Source of the DNA: Corynebacterium sp. p3-SID1241
Lineage (GTDB): Bacteria; Actinomycetota; Actinomycetes; Mycobacteriales; Mycobacteriaceae
Reading direction: 5' to 3'
Assembly (NCBI GenBank): GCA_025144025.1
Contig: JALXWS010000004.1
Coordinates: 142,799 to 206,798, forward strand
Length of the DNA stretch: 64,000 nt
A program made the translations under genes and the position numbers. Shown one piece after another: positions 1-8,941 of this stretch. The number at the start of each line of letters is the position of its first letter. The first letter of the stretch is position 1. The notes below the pieces were generated by a model that had not been told where the DNA came from, searched no databases, and saw only the letters and a list, made by a program, of their open reading frames with translations.

Positions 1-612
1 TGGGCGGCCGTGGCCGCCTTCGGGGGCAGCAGCGAGGAGCCGGCCGATACCGCCGCACCTGCCCCTACGTCCGCAGATGAGGAAACCTCCTCCTCTGCCG
101 CCCCCGAATCCTCCGGGACCGTCTCGGAGACGAAGACGTCGGCCGAGGGGGCATCGGAAAGCAAGGCGGCCGAAAGCGAGCCGTCGAGCGCTGCGCCTGC
201 AAGCTCCGAGGCAGCCAAGAAGACCTGCGAACTCGCGGATCTCGATGTCCGCACCTCCATGTTGAACTACTCCGTGCCGGAAGGCGAGCTGCCGAAGTTC
301 TTCATGACCGTCACCAACCCCACGGCCGCGGACTGCAAAATCGACCTAGATAAGAATCTGCTGCGCTTCGAGGTCTACAAGATGGCCGATAACGAGCGCG
401 TGTGGTCCGATACGGATTGCTATGCCTCCGTGCAGACCGGCTCGCAAACCTTCCCGGCCGGCAAGGACGTGAAATTCGAGGCCGAATGGTCCCGCCAGGC
501 CTCCAAACCGGGCGAGTGCACCGACCGCCCCGCGGCCGAGCCCGGTGCCTACTTTGCCCACACCGTCATCGGCGATAACTCCTCCCCGCCGCAGGACTTC
601 ACCCTGCGCTAG
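1..612 (+). CDS. Secreted/anchored protein, 3' part (Rv3587c-like)
   Basis: The reading frame is open from base 1, so the 5' end, probably with a membrane anchor, lies outside the window. What is visible is a Ser/Ala/Glu-rich low-complexity linker (about 70 residues) followed by a compact domain of about 125 residues with three or four Cys. That domain has a beta-sandwich look (VTNPTAADCKIDLDKNLLRFEVYK). An equivalent membrane protein, Rv3587c, sits near radA in mycobacteria, and the layout anchor-linker-domain fits an extracytoplasmic protein. Function is unknown. It ends 3 bp before the convergent radA stop codon. An internal GTG at position 10 could be mistaken for the start. Confidence 0.6.
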   Translation, partial: WAAVAAFGGSSEEPADTAAPAPTSADEETSSSAAPESSGTVSETKTSAEGASESKAAESEPSSAAPASSEAAKKTCELADLDVRTSMLNYSVPEGELPKFFMTVTNPTAADCKIDLDKNLLRFEVYKMADNERVWSDTDCYASVQTGSQTFPAGKDVKFEAEWSRQASKPGECTDRPAAEPGAYFAHTVIGDNSSPPQDFTLR

Positions 613-615
613 GCG

Positions 616-1983
616 CTACCCTGACACCGCGGCGATGGCTTGCCCCAGCGTCGCCACTTGGCGCACCTGCATGCCTTCGACCGGCTCGATATCCCCGCGC
701 GGGACGAGCGCGTGCTTGTAGCCCAGCCGCGCGGCCTCCATCAAGCGCCGTTCCACGTTCGGTACTGGGCGCAACTCGCCGGCCAGGCCCACCTCGCCGA
801 TGACTACCGTCTTGGTCGGCAGCGGCTGCTCGTGCAGCGAGGACCACGTCGCCAGCGCAACCGCCAAATCCGTAGCGGTCTCCGTAATCCGCATCCCGCC
901 TACCGTGGCCACGTAGGCATCCTTGTCGTTGGTGCGCTGGCCGGCGCGCGCCTGCAGGACCGCGAGCACCATCGGCACGCGATTGGAATCTAGCCCGGTA
1001 ACCACGCGGCGTGGGTTCTTCGCCACTGGGTCCACCGTCAGCGCCTGCACTTCCGCCAGTATCGGCCGCACGCCGTCCATCGCGACCGTCACGGCCGAGC
1101 CATCCGGTGTCGTACCGTGGTGCGAAAGGAAGAGCCCTGAGGGGTCTGCAACCTCCCGAATGCCGCCGGCCGTCTGCTCAAAGCAGCCCACCTCATCGGT
1201 GGCACCAAAGCGATTCTTGATGCCACGCAGCATGCGCAGGCTGGATTGGCGGTCGCCCTCGAAGTTTAAAACGACGTCGACAAGATGCTCCAGCACGCGC
1301 GGGCCGGCCACATTGCCGTCCTTGGTTACGTGGCCGACCAGCAGCACCGGAATGCCGGTAGATTTCGCCAGGGAGGTCAGCGCGGCCGTCACCGCGCGCG
1401 ACTGCGCCACGCCACCGGATACGCCCTCCACACCCACGGCGTGCATGGTCTGTACGGAGTCGACGATGATAAGGCTTGGCTTGAGCTTATCGACGTGCCC
1501 AAAGACCGCATCCAAGTTGGACTCGGCCGCCAAATACAGCGATTCCTGCAGCGCCCCGGTGCGCTCGGCGCGGGAGCGGACTTGGCCGGCCGACTCCTCA
1601 GCCGTCGCATAGAGCACGGTGCGGCCGAGCTGCGCCCACCGTGAGGCTACTTCCAGCAAAAGTGTGGATTTGCCCACGCCCGGCTCGCCGGCCATAAGCA
1701 CCACCGAACCCGGCACGATGCCGGTGCCTAGGACGCGGTCGAGCTCGCTGATGCCGGTGCGCACCGTCTTTGTCGCCTGCGCCCCAATCTTGGTAATCGG
1801 CTGCGCCGGGCTCGACGGCGCCACGCTTTTGCTTGCCGACGCCCCTGCCCCCGGATTCGTCACTACCGGTGCCCTTTCCTCCAACGTTCCCCACGACCCA
1901 CAGTCCGGGCAGCGCCCGAGCCACTTGGGCGAGACGTATCCGCATTCGGAGCAGGTATGGATGGGGCGAGATTTCTTGGCCAT
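616..1983 (-). CDS. radA: DNA repair protein RadA
   Basis: RadA/Sms is a RecA-like ATPase that promotes branch migration and processing of recombination intermediates. The 455-residue product has the full family architecture: an N-terminal zinc finger (CSECGYVSPKWLGRCPDCG), Walker A (GEPGVGKST), the RadA signature KNRFG, and a C-terminal Lon-protease-like domain. I start it at the ATG at 1983, giving MAKKSRPIHTCSEC. A longer frame to 2004 would add seven residues that do not look conserved. A TAGGCT hexamer 7 nt before this ATG suggests a leaderless transcript. It lies beside the LpqE-like gene and carD, as in mycobacteria. Confidence 0.95.
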   Translation of the reverse strand: MAKKSRPIHTCSECGYVSPKWLGRCPDCGSWGTLEERAPVVTNPGAGASASKSVAPSSPAQPITKIGAQATKTVRTGISELDRVLGTGIVPGSVVLMAGEPGVGKSTLLLEVASRWAQLGRTVLYATAEESAGQVRSRAERTGALQESLYLAAESNLDAVFGHVDKLKPSLIIVDSVQTMHAVGVEGVSGGVAQSRAVTAALTSLAKSTGIPVLLVGHVTKDGNVAGPRVLEHLVDVVLNFEGDRQSSLRMLRGIKNRFGATDEVGCFEQTAGGIREVADPSGLFLSHHGTTPDGSAVTVAMDGVRPILAEVQALTVDPVAKNPRRVVTGLDSNRVPMVLAVLQARAGQRTNDKDAYVATVGGMRITETATDLAVALATWSSLHEQPLPTKTVVIGEVGLAGELRPVPNVERRLMEAARLGYKHALVPRGDIEPVEGMQVRQVATLGQAIAAVSG

Positions 1984-1990
1984 AGCTTCT

Positions 1991-1996
1991 AGCCTA
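1991..1996 (-). promoter_or_regulatory. -10 element of radA (leaderless)
   Basis: TAGGCT on the minus strand ends 7 nt before the radA ATG, so transcription would begin at or next to the start codon. No Shine-Dalgarno sequence is present. Confidence 0.5.
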
Positions 1997-2007
1997 AAAC
2001 ACATAAA

Positions 2008-2039
2008 CGCCCCCAGCCCGGAAAGGGAGGCTGGGGGCG
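2008..2039 (-). terminator. Terminator of the LpqE-like gene
   Basis: An 11-bp GC-rich stem (CGCCCCCAGCC paired with GGCTGGGGGCG) is followed on the minus strand by the T-rich stretch GTTTATGTGTTTT. It lies between the lipoprotein stop codon and the radA promoter and so separates the two minus-strand genes. Confidence 0.7.
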
Positions 2040-2052
2040 GAAGCGCTGTGGC

Positions 2053-2628
2053 TTAGTTCTTCGGGGCCTCGGAGTAGCCGTCTGGGGACTCTACATCTCG
2101 ATCGAATTCGCCGGACTGCATCTGGGTGGCAGCGATGGTGGCGTTTACATCGATGGAGCCATTGGAGAACTCGAAGGTAACCGGGCGGTCGCCGGCGTAG
2201 CCAAAGTCATCATTCTTCAGCTTGGTGGCGATGTACTGGACGGTTTCGGAATCCTGCTGGGGGTGAGCTTCCAGGTTCTTCTGGGAATCAGCAATGATGG
2301 ACTGATCACGGTGCAGCGGCTTGGTCTGCTTCATCTCGACGCTCTGGCCATCAACCTTGACGGATTCCAAGGAGACAACGTCGGTGTCATAGCCCTGGTT
2401 GACCGCGCTAAACTTCAACGCTGCGCTGCCATTCGGCTCTACCAAGATGGTGACATCGCGAACTGCAACCTTGTTGTCTTCCGTGCTTGCAGAAGCGCCA
2501 TCGACCGCAGCCACCTTATCGGCGGTCTGGGTGACTTGACCCGCCGAGCAAGAAGCCAGCGCCAGAGCGGAGACGGCGGTAACGGAAATAATGGCACCGC
2601 GGCGGGCGGCGGACTTCAGGGACTGCAC
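2053..2628 (-). CDS. LpqE-like lipoprotein
   Basis: This is a predicted exported lipoprotein of about 191 residues. It has a basic N-terminus, a hydrophobic segment and the lipobox ALASC, with Cys as the lipid-anchor residue, followed by a beta-rich domain of unknown role. Its position between radA and carD, divergent from carD, matches lpqE of M. tuberculosis, so the name is by synteny and type. An ATG at 2637 abuts a GGAGG with no spacing. The GTG at 2628 is 9 nt from the same GGAGG, so I prefer GTG; the ATG would add three residues. A TAGGCT at 2676-2681 is a plausible -10. Confidence 0.75.
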   Translation of the reverse strand: MQSLKSAARRGAIISVTAVSALALASCSAGQVTQTADKVAAVDGASASTEDNKVAVRDVTILVEPNGSAALKFSAVNQGYDTDVVSLESVKVDGQSVEMKQTKPLHRDQSIIADSQKNLEAHPQQDSETVQYIATKLKNDDFGYAGDRPVTFEFSNGSIDVNATIAATQMQSGEFDRDVESPDGYSEAPKN

Positions 2629-2675
2629 GTTGAGCATCCTCCATCAATTGCGATCACAGGGCTTATCAACGCTTT

Positions 2676-2681
2676 AGCCTA
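2676..2681 (-). promoter_or_regulatory. Candidate -10 of the LpqE-like gene
   Basis: TAGGCT on the minus strand implies a transcript with a 5' leader of about 30-40 nt that includes the GGAGG ribosome binding site. It faces away from the carD promoter in the same 200-bp intergenic region. Confidence 0.4.
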
Positions 2682-2774
2682 GTCCCTTTCGCATTAAAGT
2701 ACACAGTTTGTCCCAAACCGGGCGGGTAGACCGTGGGGGTATACGGGGGTATCCGCAGGCGGGGCGGCCGCCCG

Positions 2775-2783
2775 TGATAAAAT
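2775..2783 (+). promoter_or_regulatory. Extended -10 promoter of carD
   Basis: TGATAAAAT is an extended -10 (TG-N-TAAAAT). It would start transcription near 2790, leaving a leader of about 40 nt with AAGGAG at 2819-2824 before the carD ATG. Confidence 0.6.
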
Positions 2784-2829
2784 AGCGGCCTTAGTCAACC
2801 GGGATAAAACGGGAAAATAAGGAGTGGCA

Positions 2830-3414
2830 ATGGAGTATAAGGTCGGCGAGGTCGTCGTCTACCCGCACCACGGTGCGGCCGTCATCGAGGATATCGAGAC
2901 CCGCGAGATGGGCGGCGAAACGCTGGAATACCTGGTGCTGCACATCAACCAGTCCGACCTAGTTGTCCGCGTGCCCATTAAGAACGCCGATAACGTCGGT
3001 GTGCGCGACGTTGTGGGCAAGGAAGGGCTGGAAAAGGTCTTTTCCGTGCTACGTGATGAGGACGTCGAAGAGGCTGGCAACTGGTCCCGCCGTTATAAAG
3101 CCAACCAGGAGCGCCTCGCCTCCGGCGATATCAATAAGGTTGCTGAGGTCGTGCGTGACCTGTGGCGCCGCGATCAGGACCGTGGCCTCTCGGCCGGCGA
3201 GAAGCGCATGCTGGGTAAGGCCCGGACCATCCTGGTAGGCGAGCTGGCGCTGGCCAAGCCGGTCGATGAGAAGAAGGCCGATACCATGATGGAAGAAATC
3301 GATGCCACCATCGAGCGACACCGCGCTGCCGGATTGGTAGACGATAAGTCCATCACCACCGATATTGACAACGACATCGATCTCGATGACCTCTCCTTCG
3401 ACGACGAAGACTAA
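2830..3414 (+). CDS. carD: CarD, RNA polymerase-binding transcription regulator
   Basis: CarD binds the RNA polymerase beta subunit and stabilises open promoter complexes, including those of rRNA genes. The N-terminal Tudor-like RNAP-interaction domain ([16 protein letters not shown]) is followed by the helical DNA-binding domain containing [17 protein letters not shown] and [18 protein letters not shown]. The start is ATG 2830 because AAGGAG at 2819-2824 is 5 nt upstream; the GTG at 2824 overlaps that site. At 194 residues it is about 30 longer than the mycobacterial protein, the excess being an acidic Asp/Glu-rich tail. The tail coding sequence overlaps the ispD start. Confidence 0.95.
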   Translation: MEYKVGEVVVYPHHGAAVIEDIETREMGGETLEYLVLHINQSDLVVRVPIKNADNVGVRDVVGKEGLEKVFSVLRDEDVEEAGNWSRRYKANQERLASGDINKVAEVVRDLWRRDQDRGLSAGEKRMLGKARTILVGELALAKPVDEKKADTMMEEIDATIERHRAAGLVDDKSITTDIDNDIDLDDLSFDDED

Positions 3415-4135
3415 ACCGCGCGTCATCGCGCTCATCGCCGCCGCCGGTCAGGGTACCCGCCTCGGCGCCGAGGTGCCAAAGGCTTTCGTTGAACTACGTG
3501 GCCGCACCTTGATGGAGCGCTCCGTGCGCGCGCTGCTGGCTTCCGGTGTGGTTGACGAGGCCATCGTGCTGGTCAGCCCAGACATGGAGGCCGAAGCCGC
3601 GCGCATCATCGGCCGCATCGACACTGCTGACGCTACAGACGCCGCGAACCCAGCCCCGATCCGCCTCGTACACGGCGGCAGCGAGCGCGCCGATTCCGTG
3701 TGGGCCGGCCTGCAAGCAATCCCGGACGCGGACGCCGTGGTGCTTATCCACGATGCGGCCCGAGCGTTGACGCCGCCGGCGATGGTGCGGGGCGTCGCCA
3801 AGCGCGTGCTGGAAGGCGCCCCCGCGGCCGTGCCGGTGGTTCCCGTGGCCGATACCATCAAGGAAGTCGCGGCCGACGCCGTGGTTGGCACTCCCGATCG
3901 CTCCTGCCTGCGCGCCGTGCAAACCCCGCAGGCATTTCGCCTTTCTGCGCTGCGCCAGGCCAACCTGGATTATTGGGCCCAGCGGCCGGAGTTTACCGCT
4001 ACGGATGACGCCAGCCTCATGGAATGGCACGGCGAGCGCGTGGCAACCGTGCCGGGCGATGCCCTGGCTTTCAAGATCACCACGCCCATCGATCTCACCC
4101 TGGCCCACGCCCTGACCGAGGAGACCCATGACTAA
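3386..4135 (+). CDS. ispD: 2-C-methyl-D-erythritol 4-phosphate cytidylyltransferase
   Basis: IspD transfers CMP from CTP to MEP, the third step of the MEP isoprenoid pathway. The nucleotidyltransferase motif [10 protein letters not shown] is near residue 20, followed by [24 protein letters not shown] and the C-terminal [10 protein letters not shown] chose the ATG at 3386, which overlaps carD by 29 nt; an earlier in-frame ATG at 3365 is less likely. ispF follows with an 8-nt overlap, so carD-ispD-ispF are probably translationally coupled in one operon. Confidence 0.93.
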   Translation: MTSPSTTKTKPRVIALIAAAGQGTRLGAEVPKAFVELRGRTLMERSVRALLASGVVDEAIVLVSPDMEAEAARIIGRIDTADATDAANPAPIRLVHGGSERADSVWAGLQAIPDADAVVLIHDAARALTPPAMVRGVAKRVLEGAPAAVPVVPVADTIKEVAADAVVGTPDRSCLRAVQTPQAFRLSALRQANLDYWAQRPEFTATDDASLMEWHGERVATVPGDALAFKITTPIDLTLAHALTEETHD

Positions 4136-4610
4136 CCCGATTATCCCACGCGTTGGCATCGCCACCGACGCCCACCAGATCGAGGCCGGCAAGGACTGCT
4201 GGATCGCCGGTTTGCTCTTCGAGGGCGATGCTGGCTGCGAGGGCCACTCCGATGGGGACGTGGTAGCGCACGCGCTTGTCGACGCCCTCTTATCCGCCTC
4301 CCACCTCGGCGACCTTGGCTCCTTCGTCGGCGTCGGCCGCCCCGAATACGACGGCGTCGCCGGTGCCCAGCTGCTGCGCGAGTGCCGCGAACTGCTTGAA
4401 TCCGAAGGGTTCATCATCGGCAATGCCGCCGCGCAGCTTATCGGCCAAACCCCCAAAATGGGCCCGCGCCGCGCAGAGGCCGAGGCTGTGTTAAGCGAGA
4501 TCCTCGGTGCCCCCGTGTCCGTCTCTGCCACCACGACGGACCACCTAGGCTTCACTGGCCGGAAGGAGGGCCGCGCGGCGGTTGCCACGGCCGTCGTCTG
4601 GCGCGCCTAG
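4128..4610 (+). CDS. ispF: 2-C-methyl-D-erythritol 2,4-cyclodiphosphate synthase
   Basis: IspF cyclises CDP-ME 2-phosphate to MEcPP with release of CMP, two steps after IspD. The 160-residue length is typical. Zinc-ligand motifs are visible: DAH near residue 14 and [16 protein letters not shown] near residue 40. The C-terminal [14 protein letters not shown] loop is also present. It overlaps ispD by 8 nt. Confidence 0.95.
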   Translation: MTNPIIPRVGIATDAHQIEAGKDCWIAGLLFEGDAGCEGHSDGDVVAHALVDALLSASHLGDLGSFVGVGRPEYDGVAGAQLLRECRELLESEGFIIGNAAAQLIGQTPKMGPRRAEAEAVLSEILGAPVSVSATTTDHLGFTGRKEGRAAVATAVVWRA

Positions 4611-4641
4611 CCCACCACACTAACCCCGTGCACGCGTCAAT

Positions 4642-4647
4642 TAGACT
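4642..4647 (+). promoter_or_regulatory. -10 element of cysS (leaderless)
   Basis: TAGACT ends 7 nt before the GTG at 4655. The geometry implies that transcription starts at the initiation codon. Confidence 0.5.
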
Positions 4648-4654
4648 GGGTGGC

Positions 4655-6043
4655 GTGAGTACTTTGCGCATTTATGACACAGCCACCCGCAGCCAACGCG
4701 ATTTCGAGCCGATTCGCCCCGGCCACGCCTCGATGTATCTGTGCGGCGCCACCCCGCAGGCGCAGCCGCACATTGGGCACCTGCGCTCCGGCGTCGCCTT
4801 CGACATCCTGCGTCGCTGGCTGCTCGCCCAAGGCTATGACGTAGCTCTGGTGCGCAACGTCACCGATATTGATGACAAGATCCTCACCAAGGCGGCCGAG
4901 AATAATCGCCCCTGGTGGGAGTGGGTTTCCACCTATGAGCGCGAGTTCACTAAGGCGTATAACACCCTGGGCGTTATCCCGCCGTCAGTAGAGCCGCGCG
5001 CTACCGGCTTTGTCACCCAGATGGTCGACTATATGCAGCGGCTTATCGACGCCGGCTTTGCCTACCCCGCCGAAGGCTCCGTCTACTTCGACGTTTCCGC
5101 CTGGACTAAGGCCGAAGGCTCCGATTACGGTTCGCTGTCCGGCAATAAGGTTGAGGAAATGGAGCAGGGCGAAGGCGAGGATTCCGCCAAGCGCGGCGCA
5201 CAGGACTTTGCCCTGTGGAAGGCCGCGAAGCCGGGCGAGCCCAGCTGGCCCACCCCGTGGGGCGACGGCCGCCCTGGTTGGCACCTGGAGTGCTCGGCCA
5301 TGTCTACCTATTACCTAGGGTCTAATTTCGATATCCACTGCGGCGGATTGGACCTGCAGTTCCCGCACCATGAGAACGAGATTGCGCAGTCGCACGCGGC
5401 CGGCGATAAGTTCGCTAACTACTGGATGCACAACCACTGGGTGACGATGTCGGGCGAGAAGATGTCGAAGTCGCTGGGCAACGTGCTGTCCATCCCGAAT
5501 ATGCTCGAACTGGTGCGCCCAGTGGAGCTGCGCTACTACCTGGGCTCGGCGCATTATCGCTCCGTGTTGGAGTATTCCGAAGCCGCGCTGACCGAGGCCG
5601 CCGCCGGCTACCGCCGCATCGAGGACTTCCTCGGTCACTTCGATGGCTTGGAGCTCGGTGAGTGGACGCAGGGGTTTGAAGACGCGATGAATGATGACAT
5701 CGGTGTGCCCAAGGCCTTGGCGGAAATCCACACCACCGTCCGCGCCGGCAATAAGGCGCTGGCGGCCGGTGATGAGGCCGAGGCACGCACGCTGGCCGGC
5801 CAGGTCCGCGCGATGGCGCACGTACTTGGCTTTGACCCGCTGGAGTGGGAAGATGGAGCGCAAGCTAGCGGGGCGGATGTCGCGCTGGACGCGCTGGTAC
5901 AAGCTGAGCTGGAGCGGCGCACCCAGGCGCGCGTGGACAAGGACTTCGCTACTGCCGACGCCGTCCGTGACCGCCTCGCGGCGGCCGGCATCACCATCAC
6001 CGATACCCCAGACGGCCCGACCTGGTCGCTGGCGCAGCGTTAA
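4655..6043 (+). CDS. cysS: Cysteinyl-tRNA synthetase
   Basis: This class I aminoacyl-tRNA synthetase charges tRNA-Cys. Signatures are [19 protein letters not shown] (HIGH motif and a zinc-ligand Cys), LECSAMS and HHENEIAQS for zinc binding, and [10 protein letters not shown] (KMSKS). The C-terminal region contains the DALR-type helical domain. At 462 residues it is full length, which separates it from the shorter mycothiol ligase MshC, a relative of CysS. The GTG at 4655 (encoding [12 protein letters not shown]) is preferred over the GTG at 4628, since a -10 hexamer lies between them. rlmB follows at 22 bp. Confidence 0.95.
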   Translation: MSTLRIYDTATRSQRDFEPIRPGHASMYLCGATPQAQPHIGHLRSGVAFDILRRWLLAQGYDVALVRNVTDIDDKILTKAAENNRPWWEWVSTYEREFTKAYNTLGVIPPSVEPRATGFVTQMVDYMQRLIDAGFAYPAEGSVYFDVSAWTKAEGSDYGSLSGNKVEEMEQGEGEDSAKRGAQDFALWKAAKPGEPSWPTPWGDGRPGWHLECSAMSTYYLGSNFDIHCGGLDLQFPHHENEIAQSHAAGDKFANYWMHNHWVTMSGEKMSKSLGNVLSIPNMLELVRPVELRYYLGSAHYRSVLEYSEAALTEAAAGYRRIEDFLGHFDGLELGEWTQGFEDAMNDDIGVPKALAEIHTTVRAGNKALAAGDEAEARTLAGQVRAMAHVLGFDPLEWEDGAQASGADVALDALVQAELERRTQARVDKDFATADAVRDRLAAAGITITDTPDGPTWSLAQR

Positions 6044-6065
6044 GCACCCCGAAAGGACATAAATT

Positions 6066-7013
6066 ATGGCACGTACCCACGGCCGCGGTGGCGCGGGAAT
6101 CCGCAAGACCAATAAGAAGGGCGCAACCAAAGGCTCCGGTGGCCAGCGCCGCAAGGGGTTGGCCGGCAAGGGCCCGACGCCCAAGGCGGAGGACCGCATC
6201 TACCACGCTAAGCACAAGGCGAAGCTGGAACGCGAGCGTCGCAACTCCGGTCGCCACCAAAAGGAGACCGCCGAGATGGTCGTGGGCCGCAACCCGGTCA
6301 TCGAGTGTTTGCACGCAAAAGTGCCGGCCACCACGCTCTATATCGTGGCCGGTACCCGCAATGACAAGCGACTGTCCGAGGCCGTGGCCATGTGCAATAC
6401 CCGCAATATCCCCATCATCGAGGTGCAGCGCCACGAGATGGACCGCATGACCGGCAATGGTATGCACCAGGGCATCGGACTGCAGATTCCGCCGTATAAG
6501 TACGCCGACGTCGACGAGCTCATCGCCCGCGCGGCCGAGAATGCGCGCCCAGGTATGTTCGTCATCCTGGATAACATCACTGACCCCCGCAACCTCGGTG
6601 CGGTTATCCGCTCTGTGGCGGCCTTCGGTGGCGACGGCGTCATCATCCCAGAGCGTCGTTCCGCGTCCGTGACCGCCGTGGCGTGGCGTACCTCGGCCGG
6701 CACGGCGGCGCGCCTGCCGGTCGCCCGCGCGACGAATATCACCCGCACCGTGCAGCAATTCCAAAAGAGCGGTTACCAGGTCGTAGGCCTAGACGCCGGC
6801 GGCGAGCATACGCTGGATACCTATAACGGCGCGACGGATCCCGTAGTCATCGTCATCGGCTCCGAGGGCAAGGGTATTTCCCGCTTGGTGCGCGAAAACT
6901 GCGACGTCATCATGTCCATCCCGATGACAGACTGGGTCGAGTCTCTCAATGCTTCCGTCGCGGCCGGTTCCGTGCTTTCCGAATTCGCACGCCAACGCCG
7001 CGCGGCCCAGTAA
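6066..7013 (+). CDS. rlmB: 23S rRNA (guanosine-2'-O-)-methyltransferase, RlmB/TrmH family
   Basis: This is a SpoU-type SAM-dependent methyltransferase. The first 70 residues are strongly basic and Gly/Lys/Arg-rich and probably bind RNA. They are followed by a substrate-binding domain ([14 protein letters not shown]) and the knotted catalytic domain with [34 protein letters not shown] and [24 protein letters not shown] about 9 nt before the ATG acts as ribosome binding site. Its place behind cysS is conserved in actinobacteria. The exact rRNA target is inferred from the family. Confidence 0.9.
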   Translation: MARTHGRGGAGIRKTNKKGATKGSGGQRRKGLAGKGPTPKAEDRIYHAKHKAKLERERRNSGRHQKETAEMVVGRNPVIECLHAKVPATTLYIVAGTRNDKRLSEAVAMCNTRNIPIIEVQRHEMDRMTGNGMHQGIGLQIPPYKYADVDELIARAAENARPGMFVILDNITDPRNLGAVIRSVAAFGGDGVIIPERRSASVTAVAWRTSAGTAARLPVARATNITRTVQQFQKSGYQVVGLDAGGEHTLDTYNGATDPVVIVIGSEGKGISRLVRENCDVIMSIPMTDWVESLNASVAAGSVLSEFARQRRAAQ

Positions 7014-7016
7014 CCT

Positions 7017-8027
7017 CTAGCTGCTTTCCGCCCAGGGTGGCAGCCACCTAATGGTTCCCTTTACCCGGGCTAGGCGGCCGCGCAGCGGCGGGGCGTTGGG
7101 GTCATCGTCGTTGACGCCGTTGTGATACGGGCAGGCGATGGTGAGATTTTCGGGGTTAGTTTCGCCGCCGTGGTGCCACGCGGTGAGGTGGTGGACTTGG
7201 CATTCATCGGCGGGATAATTGCACTGGGGCCACGGGCAGGTGGGATTTTCCGCGGCAGCCATGGTGCGTTGCTTCGGCGAGGCGAGCCGCTCGGTGCGAT
7301 AGAGGTTTACCGGGCCTTTAACGGGGTGGATTAGAGTCACATAGCCGTGCGCGGTAAATGCGCGGCGTACTAGGTCCGCGCCGGTCATCCGGGCGCCATT
7401 GGTCAGTTGCAGGGTGATGTCATCGCCTGTGGTGTCGACGACGCGGTCGAGCTCGTCCAAGCGCAGCACCACATTGGTGGTCACGGACGCACCGGAGGCG
7501 GCGGCCTTGCCCTGGAAAATCTTGCGCACAGAATCGAGCGGGGCGTCCTTATCAAGCGCGGCGTGCATATCCGCGATATCGGCGGATTTACCGGTAATCG
7601 TCATGGTCCACGGCCCATCGGCGCGGCGGTAGAGCTTGACACCGGGCTTGCGCTGCGGCGGGCCTTTAATCTCGCGCACGCGCTTGCGCCCCTGCTTATC
7701 GACGTCCGACACGTCCCCTTTCATCCCACATAGCTCCCGGCGCAGTGCCCAGGCCTGGCGCTTATTCTTCAGCTTGGAGGCATGGCGCTCGATGGCCAGC
7801 AACGCGGTGAGGCTGTGCTTGTTGGTGCGGGCCGCGGCGATGGATTCGCGCTGGAGGCGGCTAAAAGCGGTAGGACCGAAGTAGGCATCGGTGAGGGTGA
7901 GAAGGCGGGCAGCGGTGATATCGGGGCAGCCGGCGTCGATAAGCGCGCGCTTAGTCAGACCATGGCAGTCGGCGATGATGTCCATGCCGGCGGCCAGGCC
8001 TTTCAAGAATGTTTGTAGCGCGTTCAC
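7017..8027 (-). CDS. HNH endonuclease signature-containing protein (DUF222 type)
   Basis: The protein has an N-terminal helical DUF222/13E12-like region and a C-terminal HNH module: CPWPQCNYPADECQVHHL, then HHGGETNPENLTIACPYHN, with Cys pairs and His residues that would hold zinc and metal. Such proteins are abundant in actinobacteria and their role is unclear. The start is uncertain. I use GTG 8027, giving an N-terminus like that of related proteins (NALQTFLKGLAAGMDII); a longer frame to 8054 and an ATG at 7985 also exist. It is convergent with rlmB, with 3 bp between stops. Confidence 0.75.
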   Translation of the reverse strand: MNALQTFLKGLAAGMDIIADCHGLTKRALIDAGCPDITAARLLTLTDAYFGPTAFSRLQRESIAAARTNKHSLTALLAIERHASKLKNKRQAWALRRELCGMKGDVSDVDKQGRKRVREIKGPPQRKPGVKLYRRADGPWTMTITGKSADIADMHAALDKDAPLDSVRKIFQGKAAASGASVTTNVVLRLDELDRVVDTTGDDITLQLTNGARMTGADLVRRAFTAHGYVTLIHPVKGPVNLYRTERLASPKQRTMAAAENPTCPWPQCNYPADECQVHHLTAWHHGGETNPENLTIACPYHNGVNDDDPNAPPLRGRLARVKGTIRWLPPWAESS

Positions 8028-8090
8028 GACTCCACACGTTAAGTGCGGGCGCAAGCCGGCGCTCGGCCCGTTGGGTGCGGGTGTGGATAA

Positions 8091-8927
8091 CTAGGCCTGG
8101 GTGTCGTCGAGGCCGAAGAACTCGCGGACTTTATCCACAGCGCGGAAGGAGTCCGTATTTGGGCCTATGCGTGGGTCGGTTTTCATGCTAGAGGGAATCA
8201 CGTGGCCGAGGCCCTCCATGGTCCATAGTTCGACGGGAAAGTCGCCGGCGTATTCGGTGGCGGTGACATCCGGGGTGGGGTGGGAGTCGCGCGGCGGTTG
8301 GCAACCATTGGCCAAGGCAAAGTGCTCGGCGGTGGCTGGGGCGGACAGCACACGGCCGCGGGTGCGCTCGGCGTCCAGTCCGGCGACGCCGCCCTCATAA
8401 GGCGCGTACGGGTCGGCGGTGCCGTGGAAAAACAGCAGCGGCGTGGGCCGGTAGCCGTCCGGGTTACTGGGTGCGTGGTTCTTGCCCTCGCCCAGGGTGG
8501 AGGCGAAGATGCAGGCGCGGGTGAGGCTAAAGGGGGCGTCGAAAAGCAGGCGGAGCACCATCTGCCCACCATTGGAATAGCCGCAGGCAAAGGTGCGCTT
8601 GGTGCCGAACTCGCGCTGCATGGTGCTAACCAGGTAAGTGCTAAAGGCAACGTCATCGACGTTTTCCGCGCGGGCGGTGACTGGCAGGATGCTGCGGCAA
8701 TCGTTGAAATGGCGGTCGACGCCGTCGGGGTAGACGAGGACGGTGTTGGTGGCGTCGGCAAGCTCGTCGAAGGTGCCGTTGGTAAAGCGGCGCATCACGT
8801 TCCCGGATTGCAGTGAACCGTGGAAGAAGAGCAAGAGGTCAGGGTGCGGGCCGGGGTTTTCCGGCGCGATGACGAGAAAACGGCGGGTGCGGCCATCCAC
8901 ATCCGCGGTGCGGCGGTGTACGTGCAT
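8091..8927 (-). CDS. Alpha/beta-hydrolase esterase (PHB depolymerase / LpqC-like)
   Basis: The 278-residue alpha/beta hydrolase has an oxyanion-hole segment LLLFFHGSLQSGN, the nucleophile elbow ACGYSNGGQM (GxSxG), and a late Asp/His region including LLFFHGTADPYAPY and GLGHVIPSS. The arrangement is that of the esterase/PHB depolymerase family. No clear signal peptide is seen, so it may be cytosolic. The open frame runs far upstream, but only the ATG at 8927 gives a sensible N-terminus and it has TAGACT 8 nt before it. The substrate cannot be deduced. Confidence 0.75.
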   Translation of the reverse strand: MHVHRRTADVDGRTRRFLVIAPENPGPHPDLLLFFHGSLQSGNVMRRFTNGTFDELADATNTVLVYPDGVDRHFNDCRSILPVTARAENVDDVAFSTYLVSTMQREFGTKRTFACGYSNGGQMVLRLLFDAPFSLTRACIFASTLGEGKNHAPSNPDGYRPTPLLFFHGTADPYAPYEGGVAGLDAERTRGRVLSAPATAEHFALANGCQPPRDSHPTPDVTATEYAGDFPVELWTMEGLGHVIPSSMKTDPRIGPNTDSFRAVDKVREFFGLDDTQA

Positions 8928-8935
8928 AGCCGCCC

Positions 8936-8941
8936 AGTCTA
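8936..8941 (-). promoter_or_regulatory. -10 element of the esterase gene (leaderless)
   Basis: TAGACT on the minus strand ends 8 nt before the esterase ATG. It overlaps the last codons of the upstream ABC permease gene. Confidence 0.45.

Noticed and set aside
4655-6043. Assignment of the CysS gene as mshC (mycothiol ligase)
   Set aside because: At 462 residues with a C-terminal anticodon-binding part it is too long for MshC, and it sits in the conserved ispF-cysS-rlmB order.
7017-8027. The HNH protein as an intron- or intein-homing enzyme or mobile element
   Set aside because: No split gene, direct repeats or target duplication surround it; DUF222-HNH proteins are common single genes in actinobacteria.
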